From Cristatella mucedo (lineage: Eukaryota; Bryozoa; Phylactolaemata; Cristatellidae): a stretch of DNA of 64,000 nt. Location: positions 3,882,501 through 3,946,500 of the forward strand of contig WPIO01000021.1 of assembly GCA_009760855.2 (NCBI GenBank), in the 5' to 3' direction. The position numbers and the translations under genes were made by a program. Position 1 is the first letter of the stretch. Every line of letters begins with the position of its first letter. This document shows positions 32,705 to 42,810 of this stretch, in pieces. The notes below the pieces were generated by a model that saw only the letters and a program-made list of their open reading frames with translations, had not been told where the DNA came from and did not search any database.

Positions 32705-33970
32705 GAGAAGGTGGACAGCCTGCTTGCTAGCTGAAAATTTAGGGACAGAAAACCAAAGAAAAATGAATTGGTCGTATGTCTTCGACCATGAACTTGCATG
32801 AGGGCTTTTGCTATGGGCCAGGCCCAGTCCCGTTTTCCTGTCTGTACGCATGTGCATCACCTTACTGTCAAAGAGGTGATGCCTCACTTTGAAGTCTGCA
32901 TGTGAAAGGTGATTTATCGTACTGATCGCTCGAGCCAGATGTATGAACAAGACAATGCGAACCACCGTCGCATAGCTGATGTTAGGTAGCTGCATGCATC
33001 ATGAGTTAACTTTACTGGCTAGCTGCTGCTTCCTGACAAACCGCTGGCGGACCAGGGTTGTCTTGCTGTCTGGCATTTTGATGCTGCACTTTTTTTTACA
33101 GCCAGCGTAAGATCCTTGTTGCTGTTCATGCTGCTGCTGTCTACTTTCTTGGCTGTCGGTAATATTATCGGTGCTCGATGCATCACATGATCAGACGATG
33201 CATCCTGTTTAAATTGATGCTGACGTGTCTTCAGCGATTGTATGACGGCACTGTTTTAATGGCATTTGCCATGTTCCTGTGGTATGTACTTTCTCGTTTT
33301 TGTTTGAAATCAGAATATAGTAAGCAGGTTTATAAGAACGTGAGTTTATACTGCGCTATAACGAAGTACCTATAATATTAACTAGTCTTATAGCTCTCGA
33401 CTTAGTGTACATATTCAGTCTCCAGAATATGGTCGCCACGGTGAGTAGGTATTGCCAAGAGGCACAATTGTGGAGATAGGGCAGTCGATGTTCAATGTTC
33501 GCACGAATGTGTCATTTGCTGCTGTCATTAACAGCTCAAAAACAAAAGGCAGCTATAAAAAAAGCCATTCCGAAGCCTGTTTAAAGAGGGAGACTTGTAG
33601 TGGTCCTCCGGTCATCAGCAGCAGGATGAGGCTGCAAGCAGCAAAGTTTTGGGCCATTAGCTTAGTGGGTGAAAGTGAGCTCCACTATATGTGGGTGGTC
33701 AGATAAAAATCACGTGTCGAACTGCCTTTAAGCCTCGCGAATTTGGTCAGCTAATATCTTTCGAATTAATTTCGCGATTTGATTGCCAGTTTACTCGTTG
33801 TTACAGATGGGAGCACATAATGATTATGTCGATGAATATTAGCAAGGGCTGCTTCGTCGAATTTTTTGTTTCGATGTCTAACTTGAATTGCTACGGTTCA
33901 CTCTTTTATTCATATACGTTCAGGTGTTTACCAGAGGTACTTTTTTTTGGCGTTAAGCTGTAATAAATAA
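32705..33970 (+). other. Probable 4E-BP 3' UTR and downstream
   Basis: No coding exon was recognised. An AATAAA lies in 'gtaataaataaac' at about 33962, the likeliest polyadenylation signal on this strand. Open frames such as 33452-33706 show no domain. Confidence 0.35.
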
Positions 33971-36180
33971 ACTATCGTTTACTATTCGACACAAGGAATA
34001 TACTATGGCTGCTGCTAAGGGCTTCTGCTCACACGTCATTCCTCCAGTTGTCGATAGTGAGGCGCCAGCGAATTGTTATTCGTAAAGCTATGGGACCCTG
34101 TGAAACGAACATTGGTGTAGTGCATAAGTGTATACTTGCTATCAAAAAGGCCCAGAGAGAGAGAGAGAGAGGCTGCACGGTGGGGGGGGGTTGACTAAGC
34201 TCATCAGCACGTAGATTCGCCTCAACCGCCAATCGGTTATATCAGGCGGTATTAAATTGGCTACTTTCTTGCAGTGGTGCACCTGAACCAAGCTAAATGC
34301 TGAAAAAAAGGAATGTAGGCCCGAACGAAGCTGAATTAATAATAAAATATAGGATGCAATTTAAATGAGCTGAAGAACTCGAGGTGAGTCGGTTACAGTC
34401 CAGGCAAACGACATACAAATGTGCTAGTTGGGTCACTCGGCACTACAGGGTGAGGGAGAATAATCAAGCCCGACGAGGGCTAGTGTGAGCCCCTGATCGC
34501 CAGGTCTAGTGTTAAGGCTATTCCGACAGCTTAGAACCTTGGAACCTTAGCTTAGAACCACTAGTTCATGCACAGCATTGCATTCGATCAGAGCTAATGA
34601 AGTCGGACCCCCGATGCCCGAGGTTAAAAGTTTACTCTGCTGAGGAGCATAGACGTTTATCACGAAATGAGTTTTAATCTTCAACCTATTAATGCCACAC
34701 CATCTTGTCATGAGTAAGCTCACACGCTTTGGTTGTCACAAGGTGCTGTTGCCCTCGGAAATACTTACCGAAATGGCATTCAACACGTCGCTGCCAGAGA
34801 ATAATAATTCACGTCATTCATTTACAGAATAAAGCTTCTTGTCAATCTCAAAGTAAAGAAAGGACTGGGCGATCTGGCGGCCTCGTTGGTATACTAGCAG
34901 AATAGCCCTAGCGGCTGCAATCGTGCTCGCATCGGGTGATAAGAGATTGCTCGCTGCAGGGCTCGACTCCATGACCTGGGTCGTGAAGTGCGACCACCTT
35001 ACTCTCCCCCCCCCCGTGAAAGACGTACTTAAACGAGGTGCTCAAGTGGGAGAGACTGGAAGCAAAGGCAGAGGCAACAAAAGAGTTGATTGGGCCGAGT
35101 TTTCAAATTAATAACCAACTCTTCTGCTCTCGCTTCAGCACTCGTGACCATTCGCTGTCAGATACCGTGGCTATTTGATCTGTAATTGGTTGACGAGTAA
35201 GCAAACTTAAACGTTAGTTTAAGTATCTAATGCAACAAAATACCATAATGCGTGGCTTAATCACTCAAGCATACACCAAACTTCAGTACTAGCGGCCGCA
35301 CATTAGAGCAGCGGACATTCTATCCGATTCCGGTTATCGCTTCTACTTCGATTAGCCCATGCGAACCCACATCCTAACGGTGTTTCAAAAAAAGGATTGA
35401 GATTGTATAAATGTTGAATACATAATAATATGCATCTAAGCTAGGTAATTGCAACTAATTTTATTCGTATTTAGAGCAGAATAAATTCGATCATCGGTCT
35501 TTTAAAAAATCCAGACGGCAAACGAAGCTTTATAAAAGTACAAATAACCCAAGTAAGGCAAATTAGTGCCAACTCTCTTTGGTAATTTTCTAAGTAGACA
35601 GATGAAGGGCATTTGCTGCCGAGGTGGCTTTAATTCGCCCTAATACTTCCTCGTCGCATAGCTGTTTAAACTTTCTGGTCGGCACTCTACTGACTTCGAC
35701 TGTTCTCTCTTTAGCGTAGGCCATTAATCAGGGTAATCATCCTGCCGTCGTCATGCGATGCTCAGTTTATGCTACCGCTCGGCTATTTACAGGCTATGCC
35801 GGCCGATCAACATAGAAATTGTTACTGTCCTTAAAAGGCCCTAATGTGTAGTAACTAGGTGTGCTGAACGTGAATATAACCATACAGTTTTTATTGGCTC
35901 TAGTTTTGAAGATATTTCATATAGATCCTTTTCTATGTTTCACCGTGTAAATTTATCCAGCAGAACTGCAACAACATCCTAAATAAGCCGAGACTGGTGT
36001 AATATTGCATCGCATTGCACAACACCATGCACAAACCGTCCAAAGATGATTACATCATTTTCTGATGCAATGGCACTACTGCCAGGTGGCTGCTGAAGTA
36101 AGCAGCCGTCATAAAGCCCAGTCGGAAAGGTTGAGCATTTAAAATAATTCAGACTTTGTGCGAGGCAGTTTAAGCTGCTG
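33970..36180. other. Intergenic, one SINE, otherwise unassigned
   Basis: Contains a minus-strand family-B SINE at about 34860-34990. No open frame with recognisable content. Short G and C runs lie at 34182-34191 and 35008-35016. Confidence 0.35.
34860..34990 (-). mobile_element. SINE family B, partial
   Basis: Plus-strand 'gcggcctcgttggtata' and 'ctgcagggctcgactcc' correspond in reverse to the tail-proximal and B-box regions of family B. Diverged. Confidence 0.5.
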
Positions 36181-36184
36181 TTCT

Positions 36185-36545
36185 ATTGGAAACCGTGCCT
36201 TTACTTCTATGCTCCCAAAGCCTGGAACTCGCTCCCGACTTCCGTCACGACATATCCTGACTTGACCTAATTTAAAAAGAAATTAAAAACGCACCTATTT
36301 ATGACAGCATTTAGTAGGTCCCTGTGACTCGTCCTTTATGTGCTTATGTGTACTGACACTGTGCATGCTACCACTAACTACACTTGCATACTGACCCTGT
36401 GCATGTCACCCCTAACCATGTTATTTTTGCAGTTTATCGAGCATGCTACCACTAACCATTCGATCGTGTTTCCTTTGCAGCAAATATAAAGCGCCTAGAA
36501 AGAGATTGAGTTCTCTGAGGGCGCTTTATTAAGTGTGTCATTATT
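36185..36545 (+). mobile_element. LINE family 1, 3' fragment
   Basis: The last part of RT ('tatgctcccaaagcctggaact', 36207 on), the 3' UTR with 'ccactaac' repeats, the hairpin and a short ATT run. The frame has a few disabling changes. Confidence 0.85.
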
Positions 36546-37997
36546 ATTAGTACACGTAACTGTTGTCATTTTATTCATTGAGGTATGAGGTACAGAGCAG
36601 TAATGCCTCGAAAGTTCGTTAATGCCGTGGACAATATTTGCTGGTGAAGTGACATTTGCCAACTGAAAAGTATCACTTCTGACGTGATACTTGACATATC
36701 ATCTTTACTTCGCATGAGAGGTTGGTGACCAAGACCAGCCTGGGGCTCCACATATAAGCTGTGCTGCATTTACAACACAGCTTTCACAGTGGTCGAATGG
36801 CAAAAGACCATCAATGCCGATTGCAGTCCCCGTGGTGTGGTGAGAGCCAAGGAGCCACATAAATGACTGTTACTTCTGCTTGGTTCCTTCTCTCTCCAAC
36901 GGAATAACGAAGCAAAAGAAGTCAAGAACAGTTTACGCAAACATTCCGTCTGCATTGAGACCAGTTCCACCCCCAGCTCCTGCAGAATATTCTCTTGATT
37001 CCTCTGATGAGGACAAAGGTGAGCCGTCTTGTCCTTCTTCTGGTACGTCAGCGTGCAGCGATCCCGATTTCTACTGTTTCCATTGTGGCGCATCATCAAC
37101 CCCACACAAAATAATACAGGAAGAACTAAATGACCTGGTTCGTGATTTTGACTTATCCAAGAACAAGGCAGAATTACTGGGATCGAGACTCCAACAGTAG
37201 TATCTTCTCGAAGAAGATTTCACAATTATTTTATATCGAAAGCCCCGCTAGCACTTGGAGCCTTTCTTCAGAAAGAAAAGCAATCTGGTATCTTGTTCCG
37301 CTATTGAGGGCTCATGAACGCCTTGCTAATCACCCATGACCCACAAGAATGGAGACTATCTGTAGACTCTTCGAAACTGAGTCTTAAGGATGAGCTTTTG
37401 CACAATGGAAACCGTCTTCCATCTATTCCAGTAGTGCATGCTGTCCACATAAAAGAGACATATGATAACTTAAAGCAACCACTGAATCCCATTGAGTATG
37501 ACAAGTACAGCTGGAAAATCTGCGGTGATTTGAAGGTAGTTGCCCTTTTAATGGGACGGCAGCAGGGATATACAAAATACATGTGTTTCTTATGTGATTG
37601 GGATTGCTGAGCAAGGGAATTGCACTACTTGCGGAATGAAAAGACATAATATAGCAGTTGGAGAGAAGAATATCCAGCACCCGGTTCAAGTCGAGGCTCG
37701 CAAAATCTTGCTACCACCCCTTCATATCAAACTAGGTTTGATGGAGAACCTCGTGAAAGCCATCGACCGAACTTCGCCAGCTTTCTAATACCTGCATGAA
37801 AAATTCCCTGGACTCATCGAAGCAAAGATTAAAGATTGAGTTTTGTGGGCGATCCGATTCGAAAGCTCTTCAGAGATTACTGATTCAACAACTTGCTGAA
37901 GGGTGATGCGAAACAAGCATGTATTGCTTTTCGCCTTGTGTCTACAAACTTTCTCGGGAATGATAGGGTAGAAAACTACCAGGAACTAGTAGAAGCT

Positions 37998-38130
37998 GGT
38001 TTGGTCTAGCGGTTAAGGTGCTCGCCCCAACCAAGGTCTGACTGAAGTCGTGGGCTCGAGCCCCGAGGCATATGTGAAGCGCCTGAATAGAGATTAAGTT
38101 CTCTTGGGGTGCTATATAAATGAATTATAT
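37998..38130 (+). mobile_element. SINE family A, copy 1
   Basis: A tRNA-derived head (A box tggtctagcggttaagg; B box gggctcgagccc) is followed by a tail (aagcgcctgaatagagattaagttctctt...gcta) ending in ATAT. Inserted in the pseudogene. Confidence 0.88.
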
Positions 38131-38270
38131 AAAAGACATGCTGATGCAGCATCCGGAACTTGGATGCAATATGTCTTTAAAGATCCACCTTCTTCATTCC
38201 CATTTGGATATTTTCCTTGACAATTGTGATATGATTAGTGATGAACATGGCGAACGTTTTCATGCAGATC

Positions 38271-38427
38271 TGGTTTGGTCTAGTGGTTAAGGTGCTCGCC
38301 CCGACCAAGGTCTGACTGAGGTCGTGGGCTCGAGCCCCGAGGCATATGTGAAGCGCCTGAATAGAGATCAAGTTCTCTTGGGGCGCGATATAAATGAATT
38401 ATATTATTATTATTATTATTATATATC
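38271..38427 (+). mobile_element. SINE family A, copy 2
   Basis: Nearly identical to copy 1 and in the same orientation, about 140 bases downstream of it. Ends with (ATT)n. Confidence 0.9.
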
Positions 38428-38549
38428 GTAACAATGGAATGAAGATACTAGGTAAAATGGTCCACTGCAATACTGGCCGACTGCTGCTGAATACTTCCCC
38501 GAGATGCTCTCAAACAGTCGTCTAAGAGGCAGGCAAAAAAATCTAAGTA

Positions 38550-39912
38550 GTATGACTTTTTTTACAAGTATTAACCGTAGGTCTATTACAATCGGCATGC
38601 ATTTCGTGATGTAAACATTAATTTGTTGCAGATCACAAAAAAGTAGAGCAAATTGACTGTCAAATTTGTTTTGAGCACATAACAATTGATAAATGATTCG
38701 TTTTATTTCAGTAACATTACTTTTGTAAACATTTATTGACCACTGCTATCACCGATCAGCCGATTAAGCTCTGAGACTGCTGCTGTTGCTAAAGAGATGG
38801 CTGCTTGTGCCCGTTATGTAAATTCAAGCCGTAAACAGTCAGTTCTATTATATAGGCTCTATTCTATTATATAGGCTTATTTCGAGCACCTTATACTACT
38901 TTGTGTAACTGCAAGCCTTAGTCAGCACAGCGGTTGGCATGACCTAATGAGGTAAGGTAATACGTCAATAAAATGAAAAACGGCTACAGCTCGTTACATA
39001 TTTATTCAAACTTCAAAGGTAATGTAATTATAAAAAAAATAAAATGACTTCCTCTTTAACTTAATACTAATGCAAACAGATGCGCTTGATTTTCGCAATG
39101 TTCAGTTTGAATACATCTACCGCGCGGCTCAAAATAATTACGTTGAGTAATCTTGGTCAATTTTCGCGTGGAAAGAAGTTTAAGGATTACACTAAAAACA
39201 TCGTTACACCAATTATTACATTGAATAGGCAGCAGACAGTATCATAACAAGTGTCCACAGAACACGGCAGTTTGTTGCCGGTCATGGTCAACAGAATGAT
39301 TGCAGTATGTTCAAAACATCATGCATCGAAAATCTTATGGGAACTCGGCACACCTTTCGGCCGCTGATAAAGCTGCAAACACGTGCTTTCTGTTAGCATA
39401 GTTGCGAGTTAGCAGCGTTTCAGCCATGGTGAGACGTTTGAAATGAAAATACTGTGCTATCATACATCACGTAGCCGCTGTGCTAGATGCTCTTGAAACA
39501 GAGTTTGCCTGCTGCTACGAAGTGCCGATAGCAGCAATTCGCATTCAAATTAATTCAACCGCAGCTCTTACTGCTGGGGGTAGAACAGTTAACAGCGGCC
39601 TTAAAGTCGGTTTTTTCAAAATTCTGAGGATGATTTTTAGCTCCGGGTTCGCTAAAAACCGCGCTCCGAGCCAAAATCTGCAAAGAGCGATTGGATTTTC
39701 CGCAAGCACGGATTGCATCTGACCATAACGATTCCCTGGGTTTCCCACATACTAGAAACAGCATCGTGTACAGGGTTGGAGCGTCATCGTGACCAAACGC
39801 GCTTGCCGCTGCTGCCCGGTCACCTATAGAGCTACGCACGCCTGCCGTAGCTCTAAAAAAAATCTGAAATATTAACTGTAGTTTGACTGTTTGCCGGCTC
39901 CTCTAATGAGCC
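38550..39912. other. Intergenic, nothing recognised
   Basis: AT-rich sequence. The frames at 39480-39722 and 39555-39839 overlap on opposite strands without a motif. A short duplicated word (ctattatataggct) occurs near 38846-38880. Confidence 0.35.
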
Positions 39913-40151
39913 TGTGATGTGGCATAGACACAGGCCGGTAACCGCTGGTGGCCAGATGGTGGATTCACCATCAGGGTCGGCCGCTGCACAGTTGCGGTCC
40001 TCGATTAATCGGGGTCAACCAGAGGAGTGGAGGAGGAGAGAGACTCTGGTGTGAGAAGGGGGCGAAGGCAGTCGTGCGTCTTGCTGCTCCGTGCCTTGTG
40101 CAATAAACCGTCGGCGTTGTTCTGGGCCAGCGTTCTGTATGCCGAACCACA
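39913..40151 (+). mobile_element. Possible solo LTR
   Basis: Begins TGTGATGTGG and ends AACCACA, with AATAAA at 40102-40107 followed by a GT-rich stretch. These are features of an LTR with a U3-R-U5 layout. No target-site duplication or internal retrotransposon sequence was seen next to it. Confidence 0.35.
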
Positions 40152-40535
40152 TTAACCTTTCAACCAGTCGCTCAGTTCGCGAGCGCGGTCAGAGCGATAG
40201 AGAGCAGAGACGAGGAGAAGCTGACTGAATTGGGTCACCGGTTTTTCAAGCCCCAAAGCATTTTAGCGTTCGCCACTATGTCATGTATTGTCATGTATTT
40301 ATAATAGTGTCGACAGTCCATACATTTTGAGCCGACATTACGTCATTTGTCGATTGTGACAGAAGCCACCGCTTGGGTTCCCCAGATTTTAAGTCCTACG
40401 GCGAAACTGGCTGGGTGGATTGTTATTGCTTTGGCGTGCCCGGCATCAAGTCCAGCTTTGGGCGTACAGCAGGGCTACATCCTCAGCTTATTAGAAAGAA
40501 GCCACTGAATTTTGCAAGCATATAAAGCTAGGCCT

Positions 40536-40909
40536 GCGCCTATACAAGTCTAGCGCCTATACAAGTCTAGCGCCTATACAAGTCTAGCGCCTATACAAGT
40601 CTAGCGCCTATACAAGTCTAGCGCCTATACAAGTCTAGCGCCTATACAAGTCTAGCGCCTATACAAGTCTAGCGCCTATACAAGTCTAGCGCCTATACAA
40701 GTCTAGCGCCTATACAAGTCTAGCGCCTATACAAGTCTAGCGCCTATACAAGTCTAGCGCCTATACAAGTCTAGCGCCTATACAAGTCTAGCGCCTATAC
40801 AAGTCTAGCGCCTATACAAGTCTAGCGCCTATACAAGTCTATCGCCTATACAAGTCTATTGCCTATACAAGTCTATTGCCTATATAAGTCTATTGCCTAT
40901 ATAAGTAGT
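40536..40909. repeat. 17-bp minisatellite, 22 copies
   Basis: Unit gcgcctatacaagtcta. The first 18 units are identical. Four variants follow at 40842, 40859, 40876 and 40893, with changes accumulating towards the right end (tcgcc, ttgcc, then tatataag). No spacers, so this is not a CRISPR array. Confidence 0.97.
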
Positions 40910-41878
40910 GCCGACGCCTCCAAAGCGACACACCCCCTGACGTCAACTCTCATTCATGTTGTCATCATCGCATTTCAGCTAGCCTGCGGCCGTCTGGGGC
41001 AGCCGGATCGATCAGGCCCCTGCCCGGCCGGCCGGCCGGCCGGCCGGCCGGCCGAGGTGAGAGGAGTGCTGACCGCAGCTAATCGGGCCGAGAAGCTGAA
41101 GCCTCAGCCTGCAGCCGACGACCGGACGACTCGCTGCAAGCCTCCCGCATCCGACCGGAAGTTGGCTGTCCATGCCTTTACTCCCCGGCTGCGGCTACCG
41201 CGCGCTCGCACGACCGCGCCCAGTCGCAGCGGACTCGATTGCGGGATCTGCAGCAACGAATTCGGCTCGAGACGGACGGCGCTGGCGCCTCTCCTGTGGA
41301 GTCCTGCGGTAGCACCGGTCCTACGGCGTCCTAGGGTAGTACCGGTCCTAAGGCGGCTGCCCGCTCGAGCCAGTACGCAGCCGGATGTATGTACGCTGCC
41401 CTCTTTCTGCACCGTGAGTCTCTGGGTCGCCGAGCCCGGCCCTTGCACGGCCCTTGCCCGGCCCCGCCCCCAGCCGCCTCCCCCGGCCTCTGCAGGTAGC
41501 GCTTAGATGCGCCGGGAACGAGTGCCATCCGGCGCCGAGAGCCGCTGGAACCGCCCTCGCCGCTCGCCGCCGGAGCTGCTCTGAGGGCGGCGTCGGTGGC
41601 GGCGGCGTTGTTTCGCCACGCTTCGGTAGCCACACGCCGGGCGACGGCGAGCGGGGCGACGCCGTCCGTGCACCGTTCGAACAACCGATCGCCGAGCGAC
41701 AGCCGGAGTACGCCTGCGTTTGCGTCGGGCGAGCGAGCGAGCGACCGCCTCAACCAGGGACAGGAGTCGAGGAAAGGGGCGTGGGGTTGGGAGAAGGGGC
41801 CAGGTGCGCTCTCTGGCAAATATAGTCCACTCGCCCCCTCACCGGACGCCAGGCTTGCGGCTCACAATAGGCCTTGCA
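40910..41878. other. GC-rich, CpG-rich island with (GGCC)n
   Basis: Strongly GC-rich with many CpG. A perfect GGCC/GCCG run lies at about 41023-41054, and a duplicated word with 'cggtcctaaggcg/cggtcctacggcg' near 41309-41356. Open frames exist on both strands, as expected from composition. It may be a promoter region, but no gene was connected to it. Confidence 0.45.
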
Positions 41879-42021
41879 GTGGATTGGTCCAGCGGTTAAG
41901 GTGCTCGCCCCGACCAAGGTCTGGCTGAGGTCGCGGGCTCGAGCCCCGAGGCATATGTAAAGCGCCTGAATAGAGATTAAGTTCTCTTGGGGCGCTATAC
42001 AAATGAATTATATATTATATG

Positions 42022-42022
<1 letters not shown>
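41879..42022 (+). mobile_element. SINE family A, copy 3
   Basis: Head 'ggattggtccagcggttaagg', B box 'cgggctcgagcccc' and tail with the 'agagattaagttctctt' hairpin, running into a TA microsatellite. Confidence 0.9.

Positions 42023-42079
<57 letters not shown>
42023..42079. repeat. (TA)n microsatellite
   Basis: A pure TA run at the 3' end of the SINE A copy. Probably grew out of the SINE's AT-rich end. Confidence 0.95.
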
Positions 42080-42081
<2 letters not shown>

Positions 42082-42242
42082 CCTTCCGGATCGATTCTCT
42101 CGAAACTAGCCGAGCGAGCGAACAACTCTGCTGCAGTAGACTCGCGCAGCGAGCGTGCGATGCGCGGACATCCATCGCGTGCGGCCGCAATGCCTCGCCC
42201 GCGGTCCATCAAGTCGGCGGTTAGCGGACCAAGAGATAATAA

Positions 42243-42423
42243 TAAATATAATCCTAGCTGCTTAAACAGCCTCTTTTTGTATAGCGATAGAAGAGCCTTG
42301 ATGGCTATCATTACCGCTTGCAGTGGCGATAAAGGATCGCCCACCGCAGGAATCGAACCCACGACCTCAGGACTGAGGTAATGAAAGCAACCGCCTTACC
42401 TAGTGTGCCATCACGGCTCACCC
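42243..42423 (-). mobile_element. SINE family B
   Basis: A well-preserved minus-strand copy. The plus strand shows 'gcttaaacagcctctttttgtatagcgatagaagagcc', 'gcagtggcgataaaggatcgcccaccgcaggaatcgaacccacgacctc' and the A-box side at 42395-42415. The closest match in the window is the copy at 53276-53447. Confidence 0.85.
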
Positions 42424-42689
42424 TCTCTCCGCTAGTCTCCGCTGTCGCGCGTGCAGCTGGAGCACTAAAAGAAAAATATGCGTGCACGGTGCGGAGCGGA
42501 GGTACAGCGGGAACGTGCGAGGGAGGTAGCGGAGGCCGCAGGGTTTGCCAAGTTACCGCGACCTGGCGTTTCGCGCGACTGAGGCTACGGACTCAGCGGA
42601 GCACGACTAATAACCGATGGCATGCGGGGGAGGCCTACAAAAGAAAAAGATGGTCAGCCGATCGAAGGGTCTCATTTAAAAATATGCGG

Positions 42690-42810
42690 AAGTACCCGAG
42701 CGGCCATCGCCGCCACTAGCAGTGGGCAATAAAGGTTGTCTGCGGCGGGACTCGAGCCCACAACGTTGGCCGCGGTGTGCGAGCACCGCGCGCCCGCAGT
42801 CCATCCGGCA
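42690..42810 (-). mobile_element. SINE family B, diverged
   Basis: 'ggcaataaaggttgtctgcggcgggactcgagcccacaac' is the reverse of the B-box and body region of family B. The ends are unclear. Confidence 0.55.

Larger units (their letters stand above)
36880..38550 (+). pseudogene. Degenerate transposon-type gene, split by two SINEs
   Basis: Coding pieces lie in order in several frames. 36880-37200 includes EELNDLVRDFDLSKNKAELLG. 37314-37610 includes DPQEWRLSVDSSKLSLKDEL, VHIKETYDNLKQ and GDLKVVALLMGRQQGYTKY. 37594-37800 includes LLPPLHIKLGLMENLVKAID. Then come pieces around 38140-38268 and 38430-38545. These resemble a multi-copy invertebrate gene family of uncharacterised, transposon-like proteins. 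Premature stops, frameshifts and two SINE A insertions (37998, 38271) make it non-functional. No zinc finger or DDE motif is clear in what remains. Confidence 0.6.

Noticed and set aside
40536-40909. Regular repeats suggesting a CRISPR array
   Set aside because: Units are 17 bp, directly adjacent and without spacers; this is a minisatellite in a eukaryotic genome.
40859-41506. 215-codon frame across the minisatellite end and GC island
   Set aside because: It starts in the repeat and continues through GC-rich DNA where long frames arise by chance; the other strand is open as well.
41879-41960. tRNA gene in the SINE A heads (also 37998, 38271, 53558)
   Set aside because: A and B boxes are present, but the cloverleaf is imperfect and each head is fused to the same LINE-like tail, so they are SINEs.
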